Assembly (NCBI RefSeq): GCF_900182735.1
Contig: NZ_FXTU01000001.1
Location: 1-64,000 of the forward strand
Source of the DNA: Laceyella tengchongensis
Lineage (GTDB): Bacteria > Bacillota > Bacilli > Thermoactinomycetales > Thermoactinomycetaceae
Direction of reading: 5' to 3'
DNA length: 64,000 nt
Shown: piece after piece, positions 25,389-34,860 of the stretch
Numbering within the stretch: the stretch's first letter is position 1
How the letters are laid out: each line of letters begins with the position of its first letter
Notes under the pieces: model-generated
What the model was told of the DNA's origin: nothing
Seen by the model: only the letters and a program-made list of their open reading frames with translations
Databases searched by the model: none
Position numbers and translations under genes: made by a program

Positions 25389-26843
25389 TCATTCTTCTGC
25401 TTTGATGGAATCGTAGATGCGGTTAAGCAACTGCTGCTTGGTGTCCCACAATTGTCGCGACAAGCTGACAGGATATACTTCAGGGTTCAGAATGCGCAAA
25501 TACTCTTCCCAGAACAAAGAGAGTTGTTGCTGGTGGTGTTTGCGGATCTCCGACAAGGGAGGCAGTTGATAAACGCGCTTGCCGTTTTGGAAGATCGGTT
25601 GCAATAGTGGCATTGCTTGGTAATGCTTCACTTTCTTCCGTCTGAATGGATGTTCAGGGTCGAACAAGTGAAGTGGTTTGCTTTCATCGATCGTCTCTTC
25701 GACGGCGGTGATTAGATCGCCTCTCGCTTTGCCCGATTTGCGGTCAATGATGCGGTAGACGTTCTTGCGGCACGGCGTGGTGATTTTTGCCGGGTTGGAC
25801 GAAATTTTGATCGTGGGTGCCCATTCCCCATCTTCCAGGCGGGCCACCATTTTATAGACAGCCCCTAATGCCGGTTGGTCAAACGCGGTAATCAATTTGG
25901 TGCCGACACCCCAAGCGTCGATCTTGGCTCCCTGCGACTTCAGGTTGAGGATCGTGAACTCATCCAAATCGCTGGAAGCAGTGATTTTGGTATCGGTGAG
26001 TCCTGCTTCGTCTAGCATGATCCGCGCTTGTTTGGACAGATAAGCGAGGTCGCCGCTGTCCAGACGAATGCCAGCCAGCTTGTTTCCTTGCTGTTTCAGC
26101 TCTAGCCCCACCTTAATCGCATGGGGCACGCCGCTTTTCAGGGTATCGTAGGTGTCGACCAACAGCGTGGTGGCTTCGGGAAAGGCGGCGGCGTATGCTC
26201 GGAATGCTTCCAGCTCAGTGGGGAAATCTTGTACCCATGCATGTGCGTGCGTGCCGCTACTAGGTATGCCGAAGCGTTGGCTGGCGTACGTATTGGATGT
26301 TGCGTCGAATCCGCCGATGTAAGCCGCCCGCGTGCCCCAAACCGCCGCATCCTTTTCTTGCGCCCGGCGCGTGCCGAACTCGAGGAGGGTATCTTGTCCA
26401 GCTACATGGCGAACCCGGGCAGCCTTGGTGGCGATCAGGGATTGGTAACCAACGAAATTCAAGAGGGCTGTTTCGATCAGTTGAAGTTCCATGATATTGC
26501 CCTCTACCCGGATTAAGGGTTCACCCGGAAACGCGAGTGTCCCTTCGGGCATAGCATGGAGCGTGCCTGTAAAGCGAAAAGAGCGGAGCAAATCCAGAAA
26601 TTCCGGTTCAAATGCCATCTCTCGCTCAAGAAAACGGATGTCCTCCTCTTGAAAACGAAGGCCTTCTAGGTATTGAACCACCCTTTCCAGGCCGGCAAAC
26701 ACGACATAACCGTTGCCGAAAGGGAGTTTGCGGAAGTACAAGTCAAAAGCCCGCCGGTTTTGGTGCGTCCCGTTTTTGTAGTGGGCGTACATCATCGTCA
26801 GTTGGTATTTGTCAGTATGTAATGCGGAAATGGATAAAGACAT
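25389..26843 (-). CDS. pncB: nicotinate phosphoribosyltransferase
   Basis: A 484-residue NAPRTase, which makes nicotinate mononucleotide from nicotinate and PRPP in NAD salvage. Family segments: TDKYQLTMMYAHYKNGTHQNRRAFDLYFRKLP at the start (interrupted here only for length), GIPSSGTHAHAWVQDF with the phosphorylated histidine, ASSDLDEFTILNLKSQGAKIDAWGVG and the late LFDPEHPFRRKKV. Full length. The start follows gggagaag. It ends at a 16-bp hairpin terminator and is preceded on the same strand by the JAMM gene, 24 bases away, suggesting co-transcription. Confidence 0.96.
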   Translation of the reverse strand: MSLSISALHTDKYQLTMMYAHYKNGTHQNRRAFDLYFRKLPFGNGYVVFAGLERVVQYLEGLRFQEEDIRFLEREMAFEPEFLDLLRSFRFTGTLHAMPEGTLAFPGEPLIRVEGNIMELQLIETALLNFVGYQSLIATKAARVRHVAGQDTLLEFGTRRAQEKDAAVWGTRAAYIGGFDATSNTYASQRFGIPSSGTHAHAWVQDFPTELEAFRAYAAAFPEATTLLVDTYDTLKSGVPHAIKVGLELKQQGNKLAGIRLDSGDLAYLSKQARIMLDEAGLTDTKITASSDLDEFTILNLKSQGAKIDAWGVGTKLITAFDQPALGAVYKMVARLEDGEWAPTIKISSNPAKITTPCRKNVYRIIDRKSGKARGDLITAVEETIDESKPLHLFDPEHPFRRKKVKHYQAMPLLQPIFQNGKRVYQLPPLSEIRKHHQQQLSLFWEEYLRILNPEVYPVSLSRQLWDTKQQLLNRIYDSIKAEE

Positions 26844-26867
26844 GATTCATCTTCTCCCTATGGTGTG

Positions 26868-27278
26868 CTATTCAATAATTTCAAACATGATGGGAAGGAT
26901 GTTTTTTTCTTGTATATAGTAAGCGCAAAGTTGGAATTCTTTATCCTTGAGCGACATAATCCACAAGCTTTTGTCGTGGAAATGCCAACCGGTCAGGTCG
27001 CGGGCCGAAGGATAGGCTTGGGTAACGGGATGAGAATGAACGACGCCGAGCCAGTCCAACTGGAGTTGGCGCATCTGCTTGATGTTATCCCTGTAAGACC
27101 TTGGCTCCAACTCCCAAGAGCAAGTACGATGATTCTGGCTTTGAATCGGGAAAAAATGGGTGATCGTAAAGTCGCGCCCGGCCAAAAAGCCGTATCCTTC
27201 ATACGGATACTGCTCTAGGCAATACGCGTTGATTCCATGGATCACATGACGGCGAATTGAATAATAGGACGGCTTCAT
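26868..27278 (-). CDS. JAMM/MPN-domain metalloprotease-like protein
   Basis: A 136-residue JAB/MPN protein. The JAMM motif is complete: glutamate in PYEGYGFLAG (about residue 28) and HSHPVTQAYPSARDL (HxH then S-x-x-D, about residues 83-97), which bind zinc in deubiquitinase-like and sulfur-carrier-processing peptidases. Stand-alone bacterial members often cleave ThiS/MoaD-type sulfur carriers or RadC-like substrates. No sulfur-carrier gene is adjacent. Start at 27278 after gcgaggagggctggag. Probably co-transcribed with pncB. Confidence 0.88.
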   Translation of the reverse strand: MKPSYYSIRRHVIHGINAYCLEQYPYEGYGFLAGRDFTITHFFPIQSQNHRTCSWELEPRSYRDNIKQMRQLQLDWLGVVHSHPVTQAYPSARDLTGWHFHDKSLWIMSLKDKEFQLCAYYIQEKNILPIMFEIIE

Positions 27279-27531
27279 CTCCAGCCCTCCTCGCAGGATG
27301 GGTAACAATCAAACAAATGATCTTTCATTATTGTATCGTGTGGGTAAGACGGAAGTCTATGACAAATGGCAAACACTGGATCATTTTAACAGATAGCGGT
27401 GAAAGAAGCCGGGAAGTCAGACACCGGATAGGGTGGGATGTTCCCGCTTTGCCCCGCAAGCTTCACAGTGGAGCAAAGCGGCGTCGAAGCAGCTCCATGA
27501 TTTGCGGAGGTGAATGATCTCCTGGCGCGCT

Positions 27532-28329
27532 TCAGACATTTTCCTCCAAGATGGCCACGACACGGCTCCAACCGGCGCTGGCGTTTTGGATGTTGATTGG
27601 GAACGCCGCTACTTTGAAGCCATGGGACACGGGGATCTTGTCCAAGTTGCACAATTTCTCAATCTGGCAATATTCTTTCTTCCGGCCGACTAAGTGGGCT
27701 TCCCAAAATTGTGTTTTCCCTTGCTTGGCTTCTTGCGCCATGACGTCAAAGGGGCGATCCAACCCCCAAGCATCGATGCCAATCAACCGCACACCTTGAT
27801 CAATCAGCCATTCAGTTGAAGAAGCCAGCAGGCCCGGGTGGCTTAGATCATAGTGCGCTTCGTTGTACCGTTTTGATGTGTCGGTGCGGATGAGGACGAT
27901 GTCGTAAGGTTTCAACTCATAACGGATGCGGGTGAGTTCAGTTTGGATGTCGTCGATGGTGATGCCTTCTCCTTTGCCTTTGTGGGTCATGTTCAGCACC
28001 ACCCCGTCCCCGTAGCACCAGCGCAGGGGTACTTGATCAATCGTTTTGGCTGGCTGGTCGCCGACAGTCGGTCCATAATGGTATGGGGCGTCCACATGCG
28101 TCCCAGCATGAGTGGACAACTTCACTTCTTCTACCGCCCATGCTTTTCCTTCCGGCCAATGCGATTCGTTTAGGCCTAACAGGTGATTGGAGACGCTGGT
28201 GCCATGCTGATGATCAAAGTACTGAATGTGATGGGGGTTGGGTTCAAAGGAGGACGTATCATTGCTCAAAGATTGGCTTAGATCGATCAGGGTGGTTTTC
28301 ACACCGTTTTGTACATACGATTCGATCAT
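27532..28329 (-). CDS. cyclase family protein, kynurenine-formamidase-like
   Basis: A 265-residue metal-dependent hydrolase with the cyclase signature THAGTHVDAPYHYG (HxGTHxDxPxH, about residues 73-86) that binds zinc or manganese in bacterial kynurenine formamidase (KynB) and related arylformamidases. The late part (GFKVAAFPINIQNASAGWSR) is also typical. No other tryptophan-degradation gene lies near, so the substrate is open. The ATG follows aggtgaaacc. Intergenic 27279-27531 upstream of the JAMM gene shows no supported gene. Confidence 0.9.
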   Translation of the reverse strand: MIESYVQNGVKTTLIDLSQSLSNDTSSFEPNPHHIQYFDHQHGTSVSNHLLGLNESHWPEGKAWAVEEVKLSTHAGTHVDAPYHYGPTVGDQPAKTIDQVPLRWCYGDGVVLNMTHKGKGEGITIDDIQTELTRIRYELKPYDIVLIRTDTSKRYNEAHYDLSHPGLLASSTEWLIDQGVRLIGIDAWGLDRPFDVMAQEAKQGKTQFWEAHLVGRKKEYCQIEKLCNLDKIPVSHGFKVAAFPINIQNASAGWSRVVAILEENV

Positions 28330-28457
28330 GGTTTCACCTAGTTTCTAGTTATGGATAGGAGGGAGGAAGAGAGACTTATCCACCCTTGATATCAAGTATA
28401 TTATTTCTCTGGATGCTGTGTTGGTGCTTTTCGCCGCTTCTTCCCTACTAACTTGAT

Positions 28458-30110
28458 TCACCAGACACGCCCTAGTTGGATCACTTTAAATCCGAATGCA
28501 TCCATAGATAAAATATAGTTGTTTGTCAATTTTATCTTCGTCGTGTTGCCAAGTTGAGCTAGTTGATATTCTTCCAACACCCGTATGCTATGTTGGGATT
28601 TGTTCAGGATGACATGGCTGTGGCGATCGATCTTGGCCTTAAGCAGTTTCATTGGCGCCTCTTTTTTTCCACGTGTGTTGGTAATGGCCTTCTTCACTTC
28701 CTTTTCCGCGGGCGAATCCCATGCAATCAGATCTTGCACGATCTCATAATTCCCCTTGTTAGAAGCTTCTAATTTTTTTTGCGAGAAGGTGTTGATAAAT
28801 TTCTCCAGATGGGCGTAAAAGAGTTCAGGGGAATCAAGTAAGGAATTATATCCGGGATCATCTGTGTAAGGAAAGGGATTTTGCTGCGTTAGAGGCTTGA
28901 GGACGTTGATGTTGTTCAATGCGCTAAGAGATTGAGTGTCTCCATTCTGATCAATCGCGAAGGCGTAGTTGCCAAAGCGCATAAGTGCGTATGTTTTACC
29001 GGAGCGGATGATAAGCAAATCTTGGCCGGCCTGTAAACCTCGGAAATGGGGAGACGTTTCTTTCAATGCCCCTTCGATGAGGATATGGCTTCCCACTTCT
29101 AGGCCTTTTTGAAATGTGGCCAACCGCACCGGTTCCTGCTTTAACTTTGCCAATTCGCTGAGCACCTTTTGGTATGCTGGCGTGTTGATGACGAGATTTT
29201 CAGGCAAATAACGGTCGAAAAGGTGTGATGGTTGTTTTATTTTGCCGACTTCTTTGCTTACATCATATGGCGTCGTTTTGACCAATGTGAATGTGTTATT
29301 TGGCCGGACTTGATACCAAGCCACTTGCGGAGGTTGATCTGTTTTTTCCATGAGCGGGATGCCGGATTTGTATTCCATTGGGAAGTGAAGACCGGGAATC
29401 TCCATGATCCCATCCTGGTTTATGTCTTTGGGGAAGACAGGCACATGGCTACCAAGCAGATCGGAATAAGGTTCGTCCTCTGCTTGAGGAGCGTTAACCG
29501 CCCATGAAGGGGAAGGCACATCTTCCGCTAAAAACACAGGCTTTCCGTTTTTCAGCGTGACAATATAGTAGGTCCATTTTTCATGCTTGTTATTTTCACA
29601 GGCCAAGAAAATCGCATGCTTGTTTGCGGTTAACTTGCCTTTGAAGAAACGTCTATTCTTGCAGAAAATATCAACAAACAAATAGCCTTGTTCCAGAACC
29701 CACTTTTTGTTTTTATATTTGGCTACATAGATTCGCATGGCTCCGTTTTCATCGAAGTTTGCAATGTTTTCAAAGAAACCGACCACTTCCGGTTGATTGT
29801 TGTTGTCAAGATCGATGATTTGCACTTCTGGATACATGTATAAGTAGGTGCTGGTCAAATCCCTTAAAATCTTTTTGGCTTCCATCAGGCTCGGATTTGG
29901 TTTTGTTATCCTTGAATAAGGGAGCGGTTGTAGATCGCTTGGCTTTAGGTCATAATATTCGCCACTCTCATAGTAGATGGGATCTTTGTAGATGATTTTC
30001 CCCTGTTCTACAAGCCGCCCTTGTGTGCTTGGTACTGGCTCATTTCCCCACAGTGTGCAACCTGAAATGATTAGAAGGGAGACTAGGAGCCAGATATGCC
30101 AATGCTTCAT
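28458..30110 (-). CDS. lipoprotein with FG-GAP/VCBS-like repeats
   Basis: A 550-residue secreted lipoprotein. The start at 30110 gives a signal peptide MKHWHIWLLVSLLIISGC with a lipobox (IISGC), so the protein is anchored to the outer face of the membrane. Two aspartate-rich loops, DLDNNNQPEVVGFF and DINQDGIMEIPGL, look like the calcium-binding loops of VCBS/FG-GAP repeats in beta-propeller proteins. Longer open reading upstream is not needed. Binding partner unknown. It is divergent from the membrane-protein/lipoprotein pair that follows. Confidence 0.78.
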   Translation of the reverse strand: MKHWHIWLLVSLLIISGCTLWGNEPVPSTQGRLVEQGKIIYKDPIYYESGEYYDLKPSDLQPLPYSRITKPNPSLMEAKKILRDLTSTYLYMYPEVQIIDLDNNNQPEVVGFFENIANFDENGAMRIYVAKYKNKKWVLEQGYLFVDIFCKNRRFFKGKLTANKHAIFLACENNKHEKWTYYIVTLKNGKPVFLAEDVPSPSWAVNAPQAEDEPYSDLLGSHVPVFPKDINQDGIMEIPGLHFPMEYKSGIPLMEKTDQPPQVAWYQVRPNNTFTLVKTTPYDVSKEVGKIKQPSHLFDRYLPENLVINTPAYQKVLSELAKLKQEPVRLATFQKGLEVGSHILIEGALKETSPHFRGLQAGQDLLIIRSGKTYALMRFGNYAFAIDQNGDTQSLSALNNINVLKPLTQQNPFPYTDDPGYNSLLDSPELFYAHLEKFINTFSQKKLEASNKGNYEIVQDLIAWDSPAEKEVKKAITNTRGKKEAPMKLLKAKIDRHSHVILNKSQHSIRVLEEYQLAQLGNTTKIKLTNNYILSMDAFGFKVIQLGRVW

Positions 30111-30186
30111 ATTAGACCCCGCTTTCAAGAAATGATAAGATAAGACTGAATATAATGGAAACAAATGATAAACGGCATACTTAGGG

Positions 30187-31326
30187 GTGGATCGTTTGCG
30201 AAACAAAAGGTACGGACCAAGCCGCCACTCAACACGCCCTCTTTCATGGTATCGTGGAAACAACGAATTGAAAATCAACCTCGTCAGCCCGGATACGCAA
30301 GAAGTGCGCTTCTCTGAAAGACATCCCATTATCATGCGTATCTTGACAGTGGAAATTATTCTGGCTGTGATCGCGCTCTTCACGTATCTGTATGTGTACT
30401 CTTATAAAGCCAGTTATTTATCCTATTTTGGCATTCCTCATTATTATACGGAAGTGACCATCGCTGAAATGCTAAATAGCAGTTGGTTGATTGTCACCTT
30501 CATCGAGATGTTGCTGTTTGCCATTTATGGGATTATGGCTATTTGCACATATCATATTGTCAATCAGATGGGGATTGCCACCTCACCGCCATGGAAAAAG
30601 CGCAGAATCCATGTGCTGGCGCAGATCGTCTGTTTCGTTCTTTTCCTTGGGGCCTATTTCATTTTCTCAAAAGAAACTGATCGGCTGTTTGCCATCTGGG
30701 GTAATGCGCAAAGTGATTTTGATTTGCAGTTCATGATTCAAGACTTGTCCACCTTGAATGAAATTCCCTTAATTACATTGATTGTCATTTCGCTTTATGT
30801 TTTTTTCCAAAAGCGAACCATGCCCGATCGATCACAGCACATCATGTATTGGGTCAGCTTTTTCACATTTTTGTTTTCCCTTTTTTTCTTTTTGGTACTC
30901 ACCTATTCCCATTCAGTGATTCAAGGCCAAGGCGCCGCAATGTATAATCAGGTTTATCCATTCGTCATTGAGGATGGGAAAGTGACCAACAAATTGATTG
31001 TGGGTACCTATCAGGACCAGTATCTCGTCGTTCACCTGACAAATAAAAAGCGGACCATGAAGACGAGATATGGGCAAAGGCAATTTTACACTGTCGATGA
31101 CACATATCAGCTTATGCCGATCAAAGAAGATGGCCCCAAAGTGGACATCACTATCACCAATGCTACTGGCAAACGGGTCGCAGCAGGAACGGAAAAACAG
31201 AAAGAGATAAAATTCGTGAGATTAAGGCTCAAATACGGGGTTGTGAGAGAATATGATTACAAGTATTTGCATCATGTGCAAATGGACTTTGAACCATTTC
31301 CTTTAAAGAAACCGAAGGAGGAATAA
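30187..31326 (+). CDS. multi-pass membrane protein of unknown function
   Basis: A 379-residue protein with five predicted transmembrane helices (about residues 50-72, 96-120, 140-160, 190-205 and 222-245) and a C-terminal domain of about 130 residues outside the helical bundle, with beta-rich sequence and a TRYGQRQFYTVDDTYQLMP segment. The GTG start (30187) overlaps its ggggt binding site and is uncertain; a later start near the first helix is possible. It ends one base before the next gene, a lipoprotein. Function unknown. Confidence 0.6.
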   Translation: MDRLRNKRYGPSRHSTRPLSWYRGNNELKINLVSPDTQEVRFSERHPIIMRILTVEIILAVIALFTYLYVYSYKASYLSYFGIPHYYTEVTIAEMLNSSWLIVTFIEMLLFAIYGIMAICTYHIVNQMGIATSPPWKKRRIHVLAQIVCFVLFLGAYFIFSKETDRLFAIWGNAQSDFDLQFMIQDLSTLNEIPLITLIVISLYVFFQKRTMPDRSQHIMYWVSFFTFLFSLFFFLVLTYSHSVIQGQGAAMYNQVYPFVIEDGKVTNKLIVGTYQDQYLVVHLTNKKRTMKTRYGQRQFYTVDDTYQLMPIKEDGPKVDITITNATGKRVAAGTEKQKEIKFVRLRLKYGVVREYDYKYLHHVQMDFEPFPLKKPKEE

Positions 31327-31327
31327 A

Positions 31328-32122
31328 ATGAACGGCCTCCCTGTGTTGCTTGTGGCAGTGGCTTTGTGTTTAAGCTCGTGCGCCAACCGCGATCCGGAGC
31401 CGGATGTCCTAAAGCCCATCAAGGTGACGCAATTTAGCAATCGGTTCACCAAATGTTTAAGTGACCAAGGCGGAGGGACGTTGAGAAGCAATGAGACACT
31501 TTATGTAACAGATGAGAATATTCCGTTTGATGAAGACAAATCTATGATTCACTACCCGGCATATGGAGATTTTACCGTGCAAAAAGTAACTGATGCTAAG
31601 ATGGAAGATCGCATGCTCAATGATGGCAATGTGGCCGTTTCTTTTCTACAGATCAAACTCTTGCGGGCCACAGACATCAGAGACGTGCGCATCAAGAGAG
31701 CGTTGGACAACAACCCGCAAATGACAGATTTCTTTCTGTATGTCAAGTACAGAGTGGAAAACAAAACGGAAGTGCCACTTAAAATAGACAGCACTAACGG
31801 TTATCATTATCCCTTTTGCCACCTCAAACTGATAAGGGGTCAAGCCATTCTCCGTGAAGGAACCTTTAATGTGATTAGCCAAGACAAGGTGTTTACCGCT
31901 TGGACGAATGATGATTTGACGGAGATTATTGAGCCGAATGTCCCTGTTGATAATTTCATGTTGATTAACTTAAATGGCGTAAGCCCAGAAACAGTGAGAG
32001 AGGTGGATCGTTTGGATTTCACCATTGCAAGATTTTTGACATTGGAAGATGAAGAAGTCGCCTCAAAAGGCGGGGATGTCTCTTTTTCATTGCGAGAGTG
32101 GCAAAGCATGCGCAAATCATAA
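31328..32122 (+). CDS. lipoprotein, possibly Telokin/DUF4352-like
   Basis: A 264-residue protein with a short signal and lipobox (VALCLSSC, Cys about residue 19). The mature part alternates strands and polar loops, with KYRVENKTEVPLKIDSTNGY, the type of sequence seen in immunoglobulin-like extracellular DUF4352 domains; this is only an impression. A ggaggaataaa site precedes the ATG, and it directly follows the membrane-protein gene, so they form a two-gene operon. Confidence 0.65.
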   Translation: MNGLPVLLVAVALCLSSCANRDPEPDVLKPIKVTQFSNRFTKCLSDQGGGTLRSNETLYVTDENIPFDEDKSMIHYPAYGDFTVQKVTDAKMEDRMLNDGNVAVSFLQIKLLRATDIRDVRIKRALDNNPQMTDFFLYVKYRVENKTEVPLKIDSTNGYHYPFCHLKLIRGQAILREGTFNVISQDKVFTAWTNDDLTEIIEPNVPVDNFMLINLNGVSPETVREVDRLDFTIARFLTLEDEEVASKGGDVSFSLREWQSMRKS

Positions 32123-32215
32123 AACGGCGCTGACAAAGGGGGATTTTCCTGCATTCTCCCCTTCCAGAGGTGAGGAGGAGTCTTCGCGAATATGTATGAT
32201 TATTGCGTTTTTTTA

Positions 32216-32245
32216 TTGACTTTAGATTGAATTTTATATTATATA
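32216..32245 (+). promoter_or_regulatory. promoter of the ABC exporter operon
   Basis: TTGACT at 32216-32221 is followed at 17-18 bases by TTATAT/TATATA boxes (32239-32245). It lies about 175 bases before the first permease gene, so a leader is expected. Confidence 0.5.
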
Positions 32246-32364
32246 GACTTGTTGTTTTTATTTACAATTGGCGAGGTGACTTTGTAAAGTTTACCTTCTT
32301 TCGCTTGATTCTATTTACGTCCGCTTTTAAGTGATGTAGAAGTACTATTATTCATTTTAATTAG

Positions 32365-32392
32365 AAACCGCATTCAACGTTGAATGCGGTTT
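32365..32392. repeat. perfect 28-bp palindrome in the ABC leader
   Basis: Both arms of 14 bases (aaaccgcattcaac and its complement) pair with no loop. It sits 26 bases before the first ABC permease gene and after the promoter, with a short T-rich tail (ttatcttta). It could be an attenuator, or a dimeric operator; its symmetry is greater than in most terminators. Confidence 0.65.
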
Positions 32393-32418
32393 ATCTTTAG
32401 ATAGGGGTGTACGAGTAG

Positions 32419-33171
32419 ATGGCTGTTTTTAGACAAGAATTATCACGCGCATTTTTGGGGAAAAACTTCTTTTTAGCTTTATTTGTGGCGATTGCTCTTT
32501 GCAGTGTTGGGATAATGATGGCTGGTTTACCACGACCAATCGTTGCTGAACAGGCATATTTTCCTTGGGTATTTGGATTAGAGATTTACTCGTTTGTGGT
32601 ACCGATCATTTGTGTTTGGCCATTTGCGGATACATATGCTATGGAGCGTAATAGCGGGTATCTAAATTTTGTGCGGATGCGGATGGAACATCGTACTTAT
32701 GTGAGAATAAAGTTGTTAATCAATGCGTTGGTTGGTGGGGTAGTTACTAGTGTTCCCACATTGATGCTCACTATTTTTACTCTAAGTATTTATCCGAAGA
32801 CGTTTGATGCAGATAACCAAATAGGTGGGGCGTTTTCGAGCTTGTTACCAGAGAATGTCGTGCTTTATATGTTCGTTTATGTGTTCCTTCATTTTGTATT
32901 TGGTGTCGTTTATGCTACTTTTGGCTTTGGGTTATCACTCTATATACAGAAGCGCTACCTGATTTTAACGATTCCCTTTATATTCTATCATGTATTTAAC
33001 TTTTTGTTTGCACAAATTGAAACGCTTAGTGCTTTAAAGCCCCCATCAACGTTTTTACCTCACACTGCGAACTTTTCAACCGGGTGGACTGCTTTTGGCG
33101 AACTACTAATTATATTTATGGTTAGTTTAGTGTTTGTTTGGAAAAAAGTATCTAGTCATGAGGTGGAATAA
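32419..33171 (+). CDS. ABC exporter permease 1
   Basis: A 250-residue membrane protein with six hydrophobic segments, beginning MAVFRQELSRAFLGKNFF and holding PFADTYAMERNSGYLNFVRMR after the second helix, the layout of ABC-2 type permeases. It overlaps the next gene at taATG. The four-gene set (three permeases, one ATPase) resembles lantibiotic-immunity or peptide exporters. AT-rich codon use differs from the genes before 30 kb, suggesting transfer. Substrate unknown. Confidence 0.8.
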   Translation: MAVFRQELSRAFLGKNFFLALFVAIALCSVGIMMAGLPRPIVAEQAYFPWVFGLEIYSFVVPIICVWPFADTYAMERNSGYLNFVRMRMEHRTYVRIKLLINALVGGVVTSVPTLMLTIFTLSIYPKTFDADNQIGGAFSSLLPENVVLYMFVYVFLHFVFGVVYATFGFGLSLYIQKRYLILTIPFIFYHVFNFLFAQIETLSALKPPSTFLPHTANFSTGWTAFGELLIIFMVSLVFVWKKVSSHEVE

Positions 33172-34025
33172 TGAATTTTTGGGGTGCTTCATATACTCAT
33201 TTCATTTGGATTGGACTTAAGCGTCAATTTACGAAAGTCAGGTGGTATGTATTTTTGATAGTTTGCCCTGTCTTATTTTACCAGGAAGCGAACCGATTTA
33301 TCATTCAGCTAAACAATATGGGAATTCAACAACATGTATTAAATATATGGGACATCTTATTTGATTTGTTCAGCTATAGCTATATTTTCATCTTTATGAT
33401 TCCGTTTTTTTTATTCTTGGTCAGCGATTTAATGTTTGATCAAGATAGTAAAGAACAGTGGATGTTACGCATTGGTAGTCGTACGGGTTGGTGGTTTGGT
33501 AAAGTGGTTATTCTTGCTTTATTAACCTTGTGTTATGTTTTTTTTCTAATGGCGTATGCATATTTGATTGGATTCTTATATCTTCCGTGGGATGAGGGAT
33601 GGAGCGTGGCTAAGGTACAGCATTTGTTCCCTTTGCCAGTACAACCACAGATCATAGGGAGCATGGCACCGAGTATCGTCTTGTTTCAAATAGGATGTTT
33701 GTTATATTTCGGGTTATTTACTTTTGGTCTTATAACCTTCATTGCATCCATGTATACACGAAGTGAAGTGTGGGGGCTTATTATCTCTTCGTGTATTCCA
33801 TTTTTGGGCTATGTCTTATTGTTGTTTCGGATTCCGTTAGTAGAGAGTGCATTTTTATTTCCGCGACATTTTGTGTATCACCTATTGGATATAAATGATC
33901 TTTTCTCATCTTGGTCTCAAGTAGGTATATCGATTGGGTACTGGATGGTAGTAGCCGCTCTATTATGGATATGGGGTAGTGTTAAAATCTCGAAGGAAGA
34001 CATAAATCTAGGAGTGGCAGAATGA
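33171..34025 (+). CDS. ABC exporter permease 2
   Basis: A 284-residue protein with about six transmembrane helices, starting MNFWGASYTHFIWIGLKRQF and bearing SDLMFDQDSKEQWMLRIGSR after the second helix. It overlaps the previous permease by one base and the next by four, so translation is coupled. It is probably a second ABC-2 type subunit. Confidence 0.78.
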   Translation: MNFWGASYTHFIWIGLKRQFTKVRWYVFLIVCPVLFYQEANRFIIQLNNMGIQQHVLNIWDILFDLFSYSYIFIFMIPFFLFLVSDLMFDQDSKEQWMLRIGSRTGWWFGKVVILALLTLCYVFFLMAYAYLIGFLYLPWDEGWSVAKVQHLFPLPVQPQIIGSMAPSIVLFQIGCLLYFGLFTFGLITFIASMYTRSEVWGLIISSCIPFLGYVLLLFRIPLVESAFLFPRHFVYHLLDINDLFSSWSQVGISIGYWMVVAALLWIWGSVKISKEDINLGVAE

Positions 34026-34840
34026 AAAAAAGATGGTACGCGATCATTGCATGTGGTCTCTTCGCCTTGGTCAGTTGGAGTAGCGCCACTATACTCCGTT
34101 CTTCATCAGGTGGTCATGAAGAGTTAATCACTGTATGGGATCTTGTTATGGTTTCATTGGGGGGACCCATTGCTCAGGATGATGTATCATTTTATGAATG
34201 GTCAAAATGGCTTATTCTCAACTTATTGTTCCTTGTATTAATTGGGAACGCTACGTGCAGTGAATGGGTGGAGCGTGCAATATTTGTTTTGCCGCGTTAT
34301 TTTACGCGCAACAAATGGTGGATAAAGAAGGTTCTTGCATTAGGGGTAACTTCATTTGTTTATTATTTCATGGCTATCTGTACGATTTTAGTGATAGGAT
34401 CTAGCCAATTTTCATGGGCGGCTCATTTGGGCAAATGGCAAGGAACTGACGGGCCATTGCAGTTTACCGGTATCCATCCATTTACCATGCTAGCATGGGT
34501 ATTTGTATTATGCTGGAGTACCAGTTTAGCGATGGCAGTCCTACAGCTAGCGTTGGCTGTAAAATGGAAGAGTGTATTTAAGCCAATTCTTTTTATTTCT
34601 GTGCTTTATGTCGTTTCTTGTTTTAGTCCTTTATTTGGCAAGCAGTTGATAAAATGGTTCCCAGGCAATCAGGGGATGTTTCTTCGGCATACCATGGTAG
34701 ATCCGTATGTTCCCAGTTTTAGCCTGTCTTGGTCCTTTGTTTATAATGCGATTGTTTTGATGCTTTCTATGTATATGGGTTATTTGTATGTGAAAAAAGC
34801 CGATATATTCGGATATGCGCATAAAGATAGTTTGCAATAA
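34022..34840 (+). CDS. ABC exporter membrane subunit 3
   Basis: A 272-residue protein with six hydrophobic segments and a short N-terminal helix (IIACGLFALVSW) that could be a signal anchor. It resembles the two preceding permeases in topology but not in visible sequence. It overlaps permease 2 by four bases and is followed after 20 bases by the ATPase. Confidence 0.74.
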   Translation: MKKRWYAIIACGLFALVSWSSATILRSSSGGHEELITVWDLVMVSLGGPIAQDDVSFYEWSKWLILNLLFLVLIGNATCSEWVERAIFVLPRYFTRNKWWIKKVLALGVTSFVYYFMAICTILVIGSSQFSWAAHLGKWQGTDGPLQFTGIHPFTMLAWVFVLCWSTSLAMAVLQLALAVKWKSVFKPILFISVLYVVSCFSPLFGKQLIKWFPGNQGMFLRHTMVDPYVPSFSLSWSFVYNAIVLMLSMYMGYLYVKKADIFGYAHKDSLQ

Positions 34841-34860
34841 AAACGTAGTCGGAGGTTTTC

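Noticed and set aside
27257..27517. plus-strand frame in the gap between the JAMM and cyclase genes
   Set aside because: No ribosome site and no conserved pattern; it partly overlaps the JAMM gene on the other strand.
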